From NCBI RefSeq assembly GCF_009833095.1, contig NZ_QRCB01000028.1, positions 1 to 64,000 on the forward strand: a DNA stretch of 64,000 bases. The letters are read 5' to 3'. The stretch is from Nitrosomonas sp. JL21. GTDB lineage: Bacteria; Pseudomonadota; Gammaproteobacteria; Burkholderiales; Nitrosomonadaceae. Under the pieces are notes generated by a model. It did not search any database. It had not been told where the DNA came from and saw nothing but the letters and a program-made list of their open reading frames with translations. The position numbers were made by a program, and so were the translations under genes. This document shows positions 10,841 to 23,044 of the stretch, in pieces (positions within the stretch are counted from its first letter, which is position 1; each line of letters begins with the position of its first letter).

Positions 10841-11701
10841 TCAACTGCACAAGGCTTGCGTGAGCGATTTCACTTCTTCTTCGGAATTCTTGAGAATGTC
10901 ACTGAGCGTTTCTTGATCCGCCAATAAGTCGATATTACTGCTAATGTGATGACCTGCTTGCTGAGAGGGCAGCGCAAAGGGGGATTTAATCGGGGACAAT
11001 TGGTCGGCGCACAGCAGCGTATCTCCCAGAGAAGTCGGTGGGAACGCCAAGTAGCCTTGCCACAAATAAACGATGCCTTCGATGATGGGTTCAGGAACGG
11101 ATAGCGCTTTGAGGATGGCAGTTCCGATCTTTACTTCACATTCCACTTCCGTCTCATCCTCCAAGTCTTCATCGCTGTTCCAGGAGCTTGCGGCGTTTTC
11201 ATCAACTAATCCGGGGTAATGTTTTTCCCGAGCTAACAGATAAAACCACGTGATTTCGTGGATAATGCCTGCAAACATCGCGGTATCAGGATCTTGATGT
11301 GTGATGCGCCTTGCAATGACCTGAGCAAGGGCTGCAACATGGGCAGAGTGTTGCCAAAGCTGGGTCACTAGTTCATTTTTTGCCTGAGATCCTGCAAGCT
11401 GCTGGACAACAACGGCGGTTGCAATATTGCGCACCGTTCTCATGCCGATTAGTGTGACCGCTGATCTTACGTCTGTGATTCTTTTTCCGGAACGGTTAAA
11501 AACGATGGAATTCGCAATCGCGACAATTTTAGTCGATAACAGCGGCTCGGCCTGAACGAGCCGAATGACAGCATCAAGACTGCAATCAGGGTCTTCCAAA
11601 GTTTTTTTGATCTTCATTGCAGTATTGGTCGATGTCGGAAAGATCAATCGACCTTGTTCGATTTCACTGGCCAATACACTCAAAATTGCGCTTTTTTCCA
11701 T
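10841..11701 (-). CDS. HDOD-domain signalling protein
   Basis: A 286-residue protein made almost entirely of an HDOD domain: LSTKIVAIANSIVFNRSGKRITDVRSAVTLIGMRTVRNIATAVVVQQL is the typical core in its order. HDOD proteins resemble HD phosphohydrolases but usually lack the metal residues; they act in signalling, often with chemotaxis, c-di-GMP or cell-cycle outputs. No second domain is attached, so the output here is unknown. The start at 11701 follows GGGAG by seven bases; an upstream in-frame ATG at 11731 is possible. It is a single gene transcribed toward lon. Confidence 0.8.
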   Translation of the reverse strand: MEKSAILSVLASEIEQGRLIFPTSTNTAMKIKKTLEDPDCSLDAVIRLVQAEPLLSTKIVAIANSIVFNRSGKRITDVRSAVTLIGMRTVRNIATAVVVQQLAGSQAKNELVTQLWQHSAHVAALAQVIARRITHQDPDTAMFAGIIHEITWFYLLAREKHYPGLVDENAASSWNSDEDLEDETEVECEVKIGTAILKALSVPEPIIEGIVYLWQGYLAFPPTSLGDTLLCADQLSPIKSPFALPSQQAGHHISSNIDLLADQETLSDILKNSEEEVKSLTQALCS

Positions 11702-11871
11702 GAACACTCCCGTTGAGGCTGACTCAACCATACCTCTTCCATATTGATAACCTCAGGTTACCCTAAGCGATGGAGCAGTGATCAAAGAAAAAACATGCCG
11801 AATTAAAGCTATTTCTTCCTTATGACGCGTCATTAATGTCAGTGAGCGATTCAGCCGGGCTTATTTGAGGC

Positions 11872-12822
11872 TCAGGTTTGCTCGAACAAGCCTGATTCAT
11901 GAGCTTGCTGATCGGCATGGTAACTAGAACGCACCATCGGCCCACAGGCGGCATGACTGAATCCCATGTCAAACGCTGCGCGCTCGAAGGCCTTAAAGTT
12001 TTCAGGGGATACGTAGCGCATGACCGGCAAATGACCGATGCTGGGCTGTAAATATTGCCCGATCGTCAGCATTTCGACGTTATGTTCACGCAGATCTCGC
12101 AATACGTCCATAATTTCCTCGTCGGTTTCGCCAAGTCCGAGCATGAGTCCCGATTTAGTGGGAATTTGAGGAAATTGCAATTTGAAATCCTTCAGGAGTT
12201 TAAGCGAATGCGCATAATCTGCCCCGGGCCGGCATTGCTTATACAGTCGCGGCACTGTCTCCAGATTATGATTGAGCACGTCGGGAGGGGAAACGGCCAG
12301 TTTTTCCAATGCAATTTCCAGCCGTCCACGGAAATCGGGTACCAGCGTTTCTATTCTGGTCTGCGGTGAATGCTGGCGTATTTCGCGGATACAATCGGCA
12401 AAGTGCTGTGCGCCACCGTCGCGCAGATCGTCCCGGTCAACGCTGGTGATGACGACATACTTTAATTTCATCGCGGCAATGGATTGCGCCAGATGAAGTG
12501 GCTCATTGGCATCCGGAGGCTTGGGTCTGCCGTGCGCGACATCACAGAATGGACAGCGACGGGTGCACAAATCGCCCAGTATCATGAATGTGGCGGTTCC
12601 TTTGCCGAAGCATTCACCGATGTTGGGGCATGAGGCTTCTTCACACACCGTATGTAATTTGTGCTCGCGTAACAATCTCTTGACTTCATAGAAATTTTCG
12701 CTATTGGATGAACGAACCCTGATCCAGGAGGGCTTGCGCAAAAGATCGCTGCGGGATTGAGGGGTGACTTTGATGGGGTTGCGCGCTGTTTTGTCTGCAC
12801 CTTTCTGGCGAGTATCAGTCAT
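11872..12822 (-). CDS. lipA: Lipoyl synthase LipA (radical SAM)
   Basis: A 316-residue enzyme that inserts two sulfurs into protein-bound octanoyl groups to make lipoyl cofactor. Both [4Fe-4S] sites are visible: the auxiliary cluster Cys60, Cys65, Cys71 ([12 protein letters not shown]) and the radical-SAM cluster Cys86, Cys90, Cys93 (CTRRCPFC). The C-terminal RSSYHAD ends the fold and supplies the serine ligand of the auxiliary cluster. It overlaps lipB by 8 bp and is the last gene of the dacC-dat-ybeD-lipB-lipA row. Confidence 0.97.
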   Translation of the reverse strand: MTDTRQKGADKTARNPIKVTPQSRSDLLRKPSWIRVRSSNSENFYEVKRLLREHKLHTVCEEASCPNIGECFGKGTATFMILGDLCTRRCPFCDVAHGRPKPPDANEPLHLAQSIAAMKLKYVVITSVDRDDLRDGGAQHFADCIREIRQHSPQTRIETLVPDFRGRLEIALEKLAVSPPDVLNHNLETVPRLYKQCRPGADYAHSLKLLKDFKLQFPQIPTKSGLMLGLGETDEEIMDVLRDLREHNVEMLTIGQYLQPSIGHLPVMRYVSPENFKAFERAAFDMGFSHAACGPMVRSSYHADQQAHESGLFEQT

Positions 12823-13492
12823 GATGATGATTAAGAGGTCCTTTTAAAAGTTTTTTCTGTAATTGATTGGCCAATTGAAAACCGACCTGTTCCAGTGTGA
12901 AATCAACGCTAAAATCCCTGACTTGCGTGACACGTAATCCTTTATAACCACAGGGATTAATGTACGAAAAGGGTGTGAGATCCATATCGACATTCAATGC
13001 TATGCCATGATAGCAATAATTTTTCTTGATTTTCAGTCCCAGCGAGGCAATTTTGGCCTTATCGACATAAACACCGGGTGCTTCAACACGACCGGTTGCA
13101 GGGATTTGATACGTTTTTAGCACATCGATCACGGCATTCTCCATACTTCTGACGAGTTCGCGCACGGTCAATTTGAGACGGCGGATATCCAATAGTAAGT
13201 AAGCGATGATTTGCCCGGGCCCATGATAGGTTATTTGTCCGCCTCGATCTGTTTCTATCAGTGGAATTCCATGAGCATCCAATAGATGTTCGGGCTTGCC
13301 GGCGATGCCTTGAGTAAACACCGGCGGATGTTGCAACAACCAAATTTGATCCTGCGTTTCCGCGGTTCGACGCTCGGTAAATGATTTCATCGTCTGCCAG
13401 GTGGGCTGAAAATCGCACAAACCCAGCGATTTGACGATGAAATGCGGATCATCGATCGTTGGACCGGAAAAATTACCGGCAGGGTGATTCAT
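12815..13492 (-). CDS. lipB: Octanoyltransferase LipB
   Basis: A 225-residue enzyme that moves octanoate from acyl carrier protein to the lipoyl domains of target enzymes, the step before LipA. Key residues are present: the substrate-binding motif [12 protein letters not shown] (83-94), Lys147 in AKIASLG and the nucleophile Cys181 in INPCGYKG. The start codon overlaps the ybeD stop in an ATGA, and the 3' end overlaps lipA, so translation of the three genes is coupled. Confidence 0.96.
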   Translation of the reverse strand: MNHPAGNFSGPTIDDPHFIVKSLGLCDFQPTWQTMKSFTERRTAETQDQIWLLQHPPVFTQGIAGKPEHLLDAHGIPLIETDRGGQITYHGPGQIIAYLLLDIRRLKLTVRELVRSMENAVIDVLKTYQIPATGRVEAPGVYVDKAKIASLGLKIKKNYCYHGIALNVDMDLTPFSYINPCGYKGLRVTQVRDFSVDFTLEQVGFQLANQLQKKLLKGPLNHHHD

Positions 13493-13755
13493 AGCACCAC
13501 GGCGATCAGCGGGTGATCGGACAACGCCCGATAGAGTGCGTCCAGTTGCATTCGTGACGTGGCGCGGATGGTACAGGTGAGACCTAGATACGTACCATTT
13601 TTACTGGTTCTGATCGACACCGTTTCGGCATCAAAATCCGGTGCGTGAACTTTAACAATGGCGACGACCGTCTGCACAAAGTCCTGTTCCGCTTTTCCCA
13701 TGATTTTGATCGGAAAATCGCAGGGGTATTCGATGAGGGAAGCTTGTTCGGTCAT
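13489..13755 (-). CDS. ybeD: YbeD/DUF493 family small protein
   Basis: An 88-residue protein of the DUF493 family, commonly encoded just before lipB. The core is IEYPCDFPIKIMGKAEQDFVQ, then alternating strands and helices of an ACT-like alpha/beta fold. It has been suggested to regulate lipoate synthesis or other metabolism, but its role is not established. The ATG at 13755 is preferred over a GTG at 13767. The stop overlaps the lipB start. Confidence 0.9.
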   Translation of the reverse strand: MTEQASLIEYPCDFPIKIMGKAEQDFVQTVVAIVKVHAPDFDAETVSIRTSKNGTYLGLTCTIRATSRMQLDALYRALSDHPLIAVVL

Positions 13756-13812
13756 ATGCAGTAACACTCAATTGATGCTGAATTTCAGTTTGAACTAATG
13801 CCTTGCCGCACA

Positions 13813-14667
13813 TCAAGCAAGCTGACCGCGCATCTGTGTGGCCTTGTAATGCTGATACAGAGTGTGCAATCGCGCGAAGATTTCTCCCGGTTTTCCGCTG
13901 CCGACGGGTTTATTGTCAAGCAACGTGATCGGCATGATTTCTTTGGTGGATGATGTCAGCAGAATTTCATCGGCATTGCGTACCTCAGATTCTGTAATTT
14001 CCCGGATTTCATGGGGAATTTGATTGCTCGCAGCCAGTTCCAGCACGACGTCGTAGGTAATTCCAGGCAGCATCAGATGACTTTTTGGGGGGGCCAGCAA
14101 TACCTTATCCTTGACAATGAAAATGTTGCTGGCTGCGCCTTCAGTCAGGAACCCATCCCGGATCAGCACAGTTTCCAGTGCGCGCACGTCCGCGGCCAGC
14201 TGCCGTAACAGCACGTTTGGCAATAATGAAATGGCTTTGACATCACATCGTATCCAGCGGTTATCAAGCGCGGTGATCGCAGAAGCGCCGCTGGCAAGCA
14301 ACTCAGAGGGCGGAGGCAGTAATGGATTGCTCATGATGAACACAGTGGGCGGAACATTCACCGGAAATGCATGATCCCGTTTAGCCACACCGCGGGTAAT
14401 GTGCAAATAAATATACTGATCGTCGCCCTCATTTTGAGCGATGATTTGCTCCAAGATAGTTTTCCACTCTTCATTTTGAAATGGATTCTTCAGACGAATG
14501 CCGTCAAGGCTGTGTTGAAGCCGGTCAAGATGCTCCGCGAGCCGAAATAGCTTGCGTGAATACGCTGGAATCACCTCATACACACCGTCACCGAAAATAA
14601 AACCACGATCCAGAACCGGGATACATGCATCTTCGATAGGCATAAATTTACCGTTCAGATATATCAT
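13813..14667 (-). CDS. dat: D-amino acid aminotransferase (fold-type IV PLP enzyme)
   Basis: A 284-residue class-IV aminotransferase. MIYLNGKFMPIEDACIPVLDRGFIFGDGVYE is the family N terminus; Lys144 in CDVKAISLLPNVL is the PLP lysine, and EGAASNIFIV binds the cofactor phosphate. D-amino acid transaminases supply D-alanine or D-glutamate for the cell wall, which fits its place beside a D,D-carboxypeptidase gene. Branched-chain aminotransferase or aminodeoxychorismate lyase are related alternatives, but the sequence fits D-AAT best. The start follows AAGGG. Confidence 0.88.
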   Translation of the reverse strand: MIYLNGKFMPIEDACIPVLDRGFIFGDGVYEVIPAYSRKLFRLAEHLDRLQHSLDGIRLKNPFQNEEWKTILEQIIAQNEGDDQYIYLHITRGVAKRDHAFPVNVPPTVFIMSNPLLPPPSELLASGASAITALDNRWIRCDVKAISLLPNVLLRQLAADVRALETVLIRDGFLTEGAASNIFIVKDKVLLAPPKSHLMLPGITYDVVLELAASNQIPHEIREITESEVRNADEILLTSSTKEIMPITLLDNKPVGSGKPGEIFARLHTLYQHYKATQMRGQLA

Positions 14668-14707
14668 GGCGAGCCCTTTTCAATGAGTGTACAAAGTCAG
14701 CAGAAAA

Positions 14708-15853
14708 TCAGTTGAGCAGCAGTTTAACACTGTCCCAGGTGCGGCCGAAGATATTAGCCACTCCAACTTCCTCCAGGGCAACTAATGGATAGGTTTCTAT
14801 CAGCTTGTCGTCGAGCGTAAATTTGACCGTGCCTACTTCCTGCCCCCGTTGAACCGGAGCGATCAGCGGTTGCTTATATTCCATCGTGGCTTTGAGCCGA
14901 TCGGACTGGCCTTTGGGCAATGTGAAATACACATCCCGGTCAAATCCTGCCTTCAATTCATTCTGTGCGCCTTTCCATAGATGAATCGTCGTTAATGAAT
15001 CATTCTTTTTGTATAGCTGCAACGTATCGTAGGACTGAAATCCGTAATTCAGTAATCGCTGACTTTCCGCGCTGCGCGCATTGGCAGATTTGGCCCCGAT
15101 GACCACCGAAATCAGCCGCCGTTTGTCGCGCATTGCAGAGGTGATCAAGCAAAAACCTGCATTTTTGGTCCAGCCGGTTTTCATGCCATCCACATGAGGG
15201 TCGATCCACAGCAGCCGGTTCCTGTTGGGTTGCGTAATATTGTTGTAGGTATATTCCTTCTGCGAATACAACGGATAGAATTCCGGAAAATCGCGGATGA
15301 TCGCTGTTGCCAGCAAACTAAGGTCATAGGCTGTGGTGTAATGATTCGGATCCGGCAGGCCGGTGGAATTCGTGAAATGAGTATTCTTCATGCTCAGCCG
15401 CGCGGCTTCTTTGTTCATGATTCCGGCAAAATTGGCTTCCGATCCCGCGACAGCTTCCGCCAATGCGATACATGCGTCATTGCCGGATTGGACGATCATG
15501 CCGCGGATGAGCTCATCCACCGTGACTTGCTTGTTGGGTTCGATGAACATGCGCGAGCCAATCATTTTCCACGCGGTTTGAGACACGGGCACAGCCTGAT
15601 TCAACTCCAATCGATGTTGTTTCAGTGCTGAAAACACCACATATGCCGTCATCAGTTTGGTCAGTGAAGCCGGCTCGATTTGCTCATGCGCATTTTGGCT
15701 GGCTAAGGTTTGTCCGGTCTGAAAATCAGAAAGCAAATAGGCTTTCGCTGCTATCGATAAGTTGTCTGCTTGGGCCAATGCTGAAGAAACAACACAATAC
15801 AACAGCAGTGATAAGAATAAATGCTTCATGGGAGATAAGTAAAAAAAATACAT
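14708..15853 (-). CDS. dacC: D-alanyl-D-alanine carboxypeptidase (PBP5/6 family, DacC/DacA)
   Basis: A 381-residue periplasmic low-molecular-weight penicillin-binding protein with a signal peptide (LFLSLLLYCVVSSALAQA). It trims the terminal D-Ala from peptidoglycan pentapeptides. The three active-site motifs are S63LTK66, S123GN and K225TG. The C-terminal domain and an amphipathic tail (NIFGRTWDSVKLLLN) that would hold it on the inner membrane match PBP5/6. A second ATG at 15829 would give a more classical signal peptide but has no ribosome site. It is the first gene of the operon down to lipA. Confidence 0.93.
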   Translation of the reverse strand: MYFFYLSPMKHLFLSLLLYCVVSSALAQADNLSIAAKAYLLSDFQTGQTLASQNAHEQIEPASLTKLMTAYVVFSALKQHRLELNQAVPVSQTAWKMIGSRMFIEPNKQVTVDELIRGMIVQSGNDACIALAEAVAGSEANFAGIMNKEAARLSMKNTHFTNSTGLPDPNHYTTAYDLSLLATAIIRDFPEFYPLYSQKEYTYNNITQPNRNRLLWIDPHVDGMKTGWTKNAGFCLITSAMRDKRRLISVVIGAKSANARSAESQRLLNYGFQSYDTLQLYKKNDSLTTIHLWKGAQNELKAGFDRDVYFTLPKGQSDRLKATMEYKQPLIAPVQRGQEVGTVKFTLDDKLIETYPLVALEEVGVANIFGRTWDSVKLLLN

Positions 15854-15921
15854 TATATCGTGCTCTCAGAGAATCTTAAACCATCGGTTGGGAAGGAAGG
15901 ACTATATTTTGGGAGTGTGCA

Positions 15922-16467
15922 TCAGGTTGCGCCGGGCGGGCGTTCGATCACTCCTATGTGGAACCCCGGTTTGCCGTGGCGGCGTTCGTTGAAATAGCGC
16001 CGCAATGGATCATGAATGACCCGGAACGCCATTTCTTCCCATGGAATTTCGCTTTCATTCATCAATTTCACGTCCAGGCTCTCGATACCGGGTTTGAAAT
16101 CCAGATCAAGGAGCTGGGCGCGAAACAGCACGTATACCTGACTGATATGCGGAAGGCTGTAGATGGCATATAAATTGCCGATCTCAACACGCGCATTGGC
16201 TTCTTCCAAGGTTTCACGAGCAGCGGCCTGGGCCAGTGTTTCGCTGTTTTCCATAAAACCTGCCGGTAATGTCCACCATCCCAATCGAGGCTCGATGGCG
16301 CGGCGACACAACAAAATTTTGTCTTCCCATTCAGGGATGCACCCTACCACGACTTTGGGGTTCTGATAATGAATGACATGGCAGACGGTACACACATAGC
16401 GTGGAAGAGAATCGCCTTCAGGTATCAATAATTCAACTGCGGCGCTGCAATTACTACAATATTTCAT
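15922..16467 (-). CDS. NUDIX hydrolase with N-terminal zinc ribbon
   Basis: A 181-residue protein. An N-terminal zinc ribbon (CSNC at 4-7, then CTVC) precedes a Nudix domain whose box reads GFMENSETLAQAAARETLEE, keeping the GX5EX7REUXEE metal-binding pattern. Nudix enzymes cleave nucleoside diphosphates linked to another group; this ribbon-plus-Nudix layout resembles ADP-ribose or NADH pyrophosphatases, but the substrate cannot be read from sequence. It lies 27 bp downstream of the DUF2914 gene on the same strand and may be co-transcribed with it. Confidence 0.88.
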   Translation of the reverse strand: MKYCSNCSAAVELLIPEGDSLPRYVCTVCHVIHYQNPKVVVGCIPEWEDKILLCRRAIEPRLGWWTLPAGFMENSETLAQAAARETLEEANARVEIGNLYAIYSLPHISQVYVLFRAQLLDLDFKPGIESLDVKLMNESEIPWEEMAFRVIHDPLRRYFNERRHGKPGFHIGVIERPPGAT

Positions 16468-16494
16468 AGGAATCCATATTTTGATGAGGTAGAG

Positions 16495-17322
16495 TCAATA
16501 TTGGGTCACGTCAAAATGCCGTGCCGCCAGCAAATTTCCCGAGTCATCCACGACTTCAACGCGCCAGGCGCCAAGTCGTTCATGATCCAATTGCTTGCGC
16601 GCATTCGTTCGCCAATTATTGGCGCGTATCCTCAATGGTAATTGGGAATCAAGTTTGTCGCCGTGATACCAATGGATGGTGACTTCCTGATCCTGAAGAT
16701 CCCTTAAATGAAGATAAAAAAAAATTGGCTTGGACTCGCCAGGCTGTAATTGGATTGATTCGACGATATCCACCGGTTCACGCGCTTTGATGGCATGACT
16801 GAGCTGTGCCCGGAGAATTTCAGGCCGATCCGATGTTCGGTGCGAACTGATTTTGGCAGAGGCTGCGGGTTTTTTGCGCGGCATGATGATCGGTTTATGG
16901 ATGGACGTGCCTGATTTTGGCTTTGCCGCAGGAACGCTCATCAATGGTGCAGCAGTGGTATCACCTTCGGCAGATGGCATTTTTGCGGGTGATTGATTCA
17001 AATCGGTGATGCTGGCATCATTGCCGAGCTCAGAATTGGGTTGACCGACTTCCGGCGCAACAGGGTTGTTTGGGGGGGAAGAAATCTGATGTTCAGCAGG
17101 TAAAGCTGCAGTTGCGGCAGGTTCTTCGCTGCTGCGGAAAATTAAATAGCTGATCAATACGATAACGCATAGCAGTCCGACTGCGACGATAGCGATTCTT
17201 CGCCAATCATAGGTTTGTTCGTAAGTGATTTCAGGTTCCGCCAAGTCGGGATAGAGTTGTTCAATGGCTTGAGGCGGTTGTTGTTGGATCTGGATGCGGA
17301 TTTTTAATTTATTATCGTTCAT
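16495..17322 (-). CDS. DUF2914 domain, single-pass membrane protein
   Basis: A 275-residue protein. A cytoplasmic N terminus of about 45 residues is followed by one membrane helix (IAIVAVGLLCVIVLISYLIF), a long Pro/Ala/Ser-rich linker with basic patches, and a C-terminal DUF2914 domain from about residue 185. That domain carries the typical HWYHGDKL and NNWRTNARKQL..LGAWRVEVVD pattern. The C-terminal domain should be periplasmic. DUF2914 proteins have no established function; the fold may bind envelope partners. It is divergent from ligA. Confidence 0.85.
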   Translation of the reverse strand: MNDNKLKIRIQIQQQPPQAIEQLYPDLAEPEITYEQTYDWRRIAIVAVGLLCVIVLISYLIFRSSEEPAATAALPAEHQISSPPNNPVAPEVGQPNSELGNDASITDLNQSPAKMPSAEGDTTAAPLMSVPAAKPKSGTSIHKPIIMPRKKPAASAKISSHRTSDRPEILRAQLSHAIKAREPVDIVESIQLQPGESKPIFFYLHLRDLQDQEVTIHWYHGDKLDSQLPLRIRANNWRTNARKQLDHERLGAWRVEVVDDSGNLLAARHFDVTQY

Positions 17323-17399
17323 AAGCGAGGCGGTTAGAAGATAGAAACATCTGAAAAGTGAATATCCGAGTTAATCTCCAGTATAAAGGATTTTAGAAA

Positions 17400-19753
<2,354 letters not shown>

Positions 19754-19770
19754 CGGCTGAGTTGCCTGAA

Positions 19771-20343
19771 TTACAACGTGTTGTCCTTTGAAAGCGTGAA
19801 TGTGCCGGTTTGCTGACCGTTGAAAATGTAGTCATAGGTTCCGGCTGGCAAGCCATACACCTGCAGAGGAATCACTTTTTCGTCCGCCACAGGGTCTGCA
19901 CATACCACAGCTGGGTAGATCCCATGATCCCTGTGCATCACAATCTCGAATGTGCTACCGACTCTTCGCTGATTAATCTGGCCATAGCGTATGCAACCAT
20001 CTCCAAATTTTACTGTGGTTTTCAAAAATACTTGGATGGGTGAGGAATCGGTCACAATGATTTCCAATTTTTCAGGATTCATCAATCCTGCTTTCGCTAT
20101 ATCTTCCGTGGGAAAAGTGTTATAAAAATCAAGCAATTTCCACATCCCGGATGCATTATCAAACTGAAGCGTCGCATCGAGATAATGACCGGCTTGCTGC
20201 TCGGTATCTACACGTGGAATATAAAGCGTTCCATCATGATAAGTAGGATGTTCGATAATGGTTGGCAAATCCGCTGAAATAACCGGACTGCTCATCAACA
20301 TCGTGGTGATAGCGAATGCGGGCAATAGGGACTGTAATTTCAT
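19771..20343 (-). CDS. Secreted protein of unknown function, coupled to the aquaporin gene
   Basis: A 190-residue protein with a clear signal peptide (LLPAFAITTMLMSSPVISA, cleavage about residue 24). The mature part looks like beta-strands throughout, with two cysteines (in DGCIRYG and AVVCADP) that could form a disulfide and a C-terminal GLPAGTYDYIFNGQQTGTF typical of immunoglobulin-like folds. I recognise no family. It starts 5 bp after the aquaporin stop codon behind AGAGGA, so the two are in one operon and may work together in the envelope. Confidence 0.7.
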   Translation of the reverse strand: MKLQSLLPAFAITTMLMSSPVISADLPTIIEHPTYHDGTLYIPRVDTEQQAGHYLDATLQFDNASGMWKLLDFYNTFPTEDIAKAGLMNPEKLEIIVTDSSPIQVFLKTTVKFGDGCIRYGQINQRRVGSTFEIVMHRDHGIYPAVVCADPVADEKVIPLQVYGLPAGTYDYIFNGQQTGTFTLSKDNTL

Positions 20344-20348
20344 TTTTA

Positions 20349-20999
<651 letters not shown>

Positions 21000-21221
21000 T
21001 CATTTAATCATAAAACATTGACAGGTGTAAGAATTATTAACGAGAGCGGTAAATTTTGTAGGAAAAATGGATGGGTGCAGGTAACCAAAGATCATGAATA
21101 AGCGGGAGGAGCCTCAGGCCAGGCGGACTGAAGTGAAAAAGAGGTTCATGCCAAGCGAGTGAGAAAAGTTGGGCTTGATTTCCCGCGAAAAAATTGAGCG
21201 CGGTGGTTTCTCAGAGCTTGT

Positions 21222-21866
21222 TTAACCGATAGGGCCGGCAATTGCGAAACAACAATGATTTCCTTGCCGGACGATGCATTCCTTGTGCTGGATGTCGGTT
21301 TTCAATAAGGCAGTCAGGAAACTCAAATCCAAGGTGCAGAATACCGGGTGTTCTTCGGCCAATTGATAAAAAATGCAATTATGGGCGACGATTTCGATAG
21401 GATTGCCGATGCCGGGTTTCACGCTGGCGTCATAGCCCAGCTCCGACATTATTGCCGCGACTTCGCGAAGCTTGTCACTTAAAGATGAGTGCTTGGCTAC
21501 ACGTTCCTCGAATTCTATCGCCATGTGCTTACCTAAAGATTGTAAGCACGTTTGGAGTTCCTCTTCCCCGAGATTTTTATCGACCCACGAAAGCAGTAAT
21601 TTCGCAATGAATGAATAGCGTCTATGGAAAAGCTCCAGACCTTTTGGAGACAGTGAGTAAATTTTGCTGGGCCTGCCGCCGGTACTGTCCAGCATGGCGC
21701 TCTGTATGAAACCGCTGCTTCCAAGATTTGAAAGGTGCTGATTAACGGCATTGCGGGAAATGGATAATATCCGCGATAGCTCATCGACGGTAAGCCCCTT
21801 ACGATGACGCAGCAAAGCGGTGATCAACGACTGTTGGCTTTCGCCTAGAAATGGTAGAGCAGACAT
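21222..21866 (-). CDS. SufR-like winged-helix regulator with Cys cluster
   Basis: A 214-residue DNA-binding protein. The N-terminal winged helix (LTVDELSRILSISRNAVNQHLSNL, then a GGRPSKIYSLSPKG wing) is of the ArsR/MarR type. The C-terminal half carries Cys164, Cys177, Cys197, Cys205 and Cys206 in a pattern (NCIFYQLAEEHPVFC...LDLSFL...C..QGNHCC) like the COG2345/SufR group, which binds an Fe-S cluster. It is likely an Fe-S, redox or iron sensor. It is divergent from a two-gene membrane operon that is its probable target. Confidence 0.75.
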   Translation of the reverse strand: MSALPFLGESQQSLITALLRHRKGLTVDELSRILSISRNAVNQHLSNLGSSGFIQSAMLDSTGGRPSKIYSLSPKGLELFHRRYSFIAKLLLSWVDKNLGEEELQTCLQSLGKHMAIEFEERVAKHSSLSDKLREVAAIMSELGYDASVKPGIGNPIEIVAHNCIFYQLAEEHPVFCTLDLSFLTALLKTDIQHKECIVRQGNHCCFAIAGPIG

Positions 21867-21899
21867 GCTAACTTTCTGTAAAGATTGATTTTGTTTCTT

Positions 21900-21929
21900 T
21901 TGACATATTTTTATTGCAAAAGTTATAAC
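21900..21929 (+). promoter_or_regulatory. Promoter of the DUF2231 operon, with repeated AAGTTATAA
   Basis: A consensus -35 TTGACA (21900-21905) and a -10 TATAAC (21924-21929) are 18 bp apart. The nonamer AAGTTATAA overlaps the -10 (21920-21928) and recurs at 21961-21969 just before the Shine-Dalgarno AGGAGG. These copies are candidates for the binding site of the divergent regulator. Confidence 0.6.
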
Positions 21930-21982
21930 ATATCAAGTAAAGTAAAAGTCCCTACAGTATAAGTTATAAAAAGGAGGAATTA

Positions 21983-22321
21983 ATGCTTACGTATTTAATC
22001 ATAGTCTTAGCAATCGCGGCTGTTGGCGGTGTGGTATTGGCTCTGAAAGTATTTGCTGGGCAGTTGGCGCCGTGGTCCTTATCGATTGTTCATGCTTTAT
22101 TAGGGGCGACCGGCCTGGTCATGCTGATCATGCTTATCCTGGAAGGCTCGGGGGATAATCGCCTGACAGCCGCGTTGGGATTACTCGTCGTTGCTGCATT
22201 GGGCGGATTTTATCTGGCCTCGATTCATGTCAAAGGCAATGTTGCTCCCAAAAATGTCGTTCTCATTCATGCTGGTCTCGCAGTAGCGGGGTTTCTCACA
22301 TTATTGAGCATGTTCCTTTAA
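21983..22321 (+). CDS. Small four-helix membrane protein of unknown function
   Basis: A 112-residue hydrophobic protein with four predicted membrane helices (starting YLIIVLAIAAVGGVVLAL, WSLSIVHALLGATGLVMLIMLI, LGLLVVAALGGFYLASIHV and VVLIHAGLAVAGFLTLLSMFL). His residues lie within the second and fourth helices (IVHALLG, LIHAGLA), a spacing that could bind haem. I do not recognise a named family. It has a perfect AGGAGG ribosome site and is followed 19 bp later by the DUF2231 gene. Confidence 0.75.
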   Translation: MLTYLIIVLAIAAVGGVVLALKVFAGQLAPWSLSIVHALLGATGLVMLIMLILEGSGDNRLTAALGLLVVAALGGFYLASIHVKGNVAPKNVVLIHAGLAVAGFLTLLSMFL

Positions 22322-22340
22322 TCAAATACGAGACGAAACC

Positions 22341-22778
22341 ATGAAACACCCTATCCACCCAATGTTGGTTCATTTCCCGATAGCGACCTGGTTTCTTGCC
22401 ACGCTGGCCGACCTTGCCAGTCTGTTCACCAATGAACAAGTCGGTTGGGTAGCCGGGGTGTTGCTGGTTATTGGAACAATCACCGCATTGCTTGCCATGA
22501 TTACCGGTCTAGTCGAGCTTGGAAAAATCGATGCGCAGAGCCCTGCCATGAAGATAGCCAACCAGCATATGGTATTGATCATGACGAGCTGGTCTTTTTA
22601 CGCAGCGAGCTTATTTATGCGTCTGAACGGCACTGTACTCGAACAACCGGGCACTCTTGCCGTCATTCTATCGGTGGCGGGCTTCATCTTCCTGTGCAGT
22701 GCGGGATGGATGGGGGGCAAACTGGTCTATCAATATGGGGTGGGCATTCAACCTAGCCAGCAAGAACATTCTAAATGA
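22341..22778 (+). CDS. DUF2231 membrane protein
   Basis: A 145-residue protein with four predicted helices. The N terminus KHPIHPMLVHFPIATWF is the DUF2231 hallmark, with three conserved His near the membrane edge. The family has no established biochemical role; the His-rich helices suggest haem or metal binding in the inner membrane. It forms an operon with the preceding four-helix protein, opposite the SufR-like regulator. Confidence 0.82.
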   Translation: MKHPIHPMLVHFPIATWFLATLADLASLFTNEQVGWVAGVLLVIGTITALLAMITGLVELGKIDAQSPAMKIANQHMVLIMTSWSFYAASLFMRLNGTVLEQPGTLAVILSVAGFIFLCSAGWMGGKLVYQYGVGIQPSQQEHSK

Positions 22779-23025
22779 TCGCTGCTGATCATCTGATTCA
22801 GAAAATTGATTAACCGTCATAACAGTTTCTCTCCTATTCAACGGTAGCGCTCATTTTTTAAAGCCAGATGAGCCGTGAATCAACTTGTGCGGCTACGCAA
22901 TCCCGGCTTCCTGCTGATGACTGCGGCTTATATATGCAAGTAGGTGCTCACGGTTGCCTCATTTTGCGTAAAATTCATCCTTACAAGCAGGAGCAGTCTG
23001 GATAATGAAGATATCGATTCTGTTT

Positions 23026-23044
23026 CCTTACCTTACCTTACCTT
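23026..23044 (+). repeat. CCTTA pentanucleotide tandem repeat before hpt
   Basis: Three perfect copies of CCTTA followed by CCTT occupy the place where the hpt ribosome site should be, about 8 bases before the first possible start (GTG 23053). Slippage in copy number would change leader spacing, not the reading frame of hpt. Confidence 0.75.
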
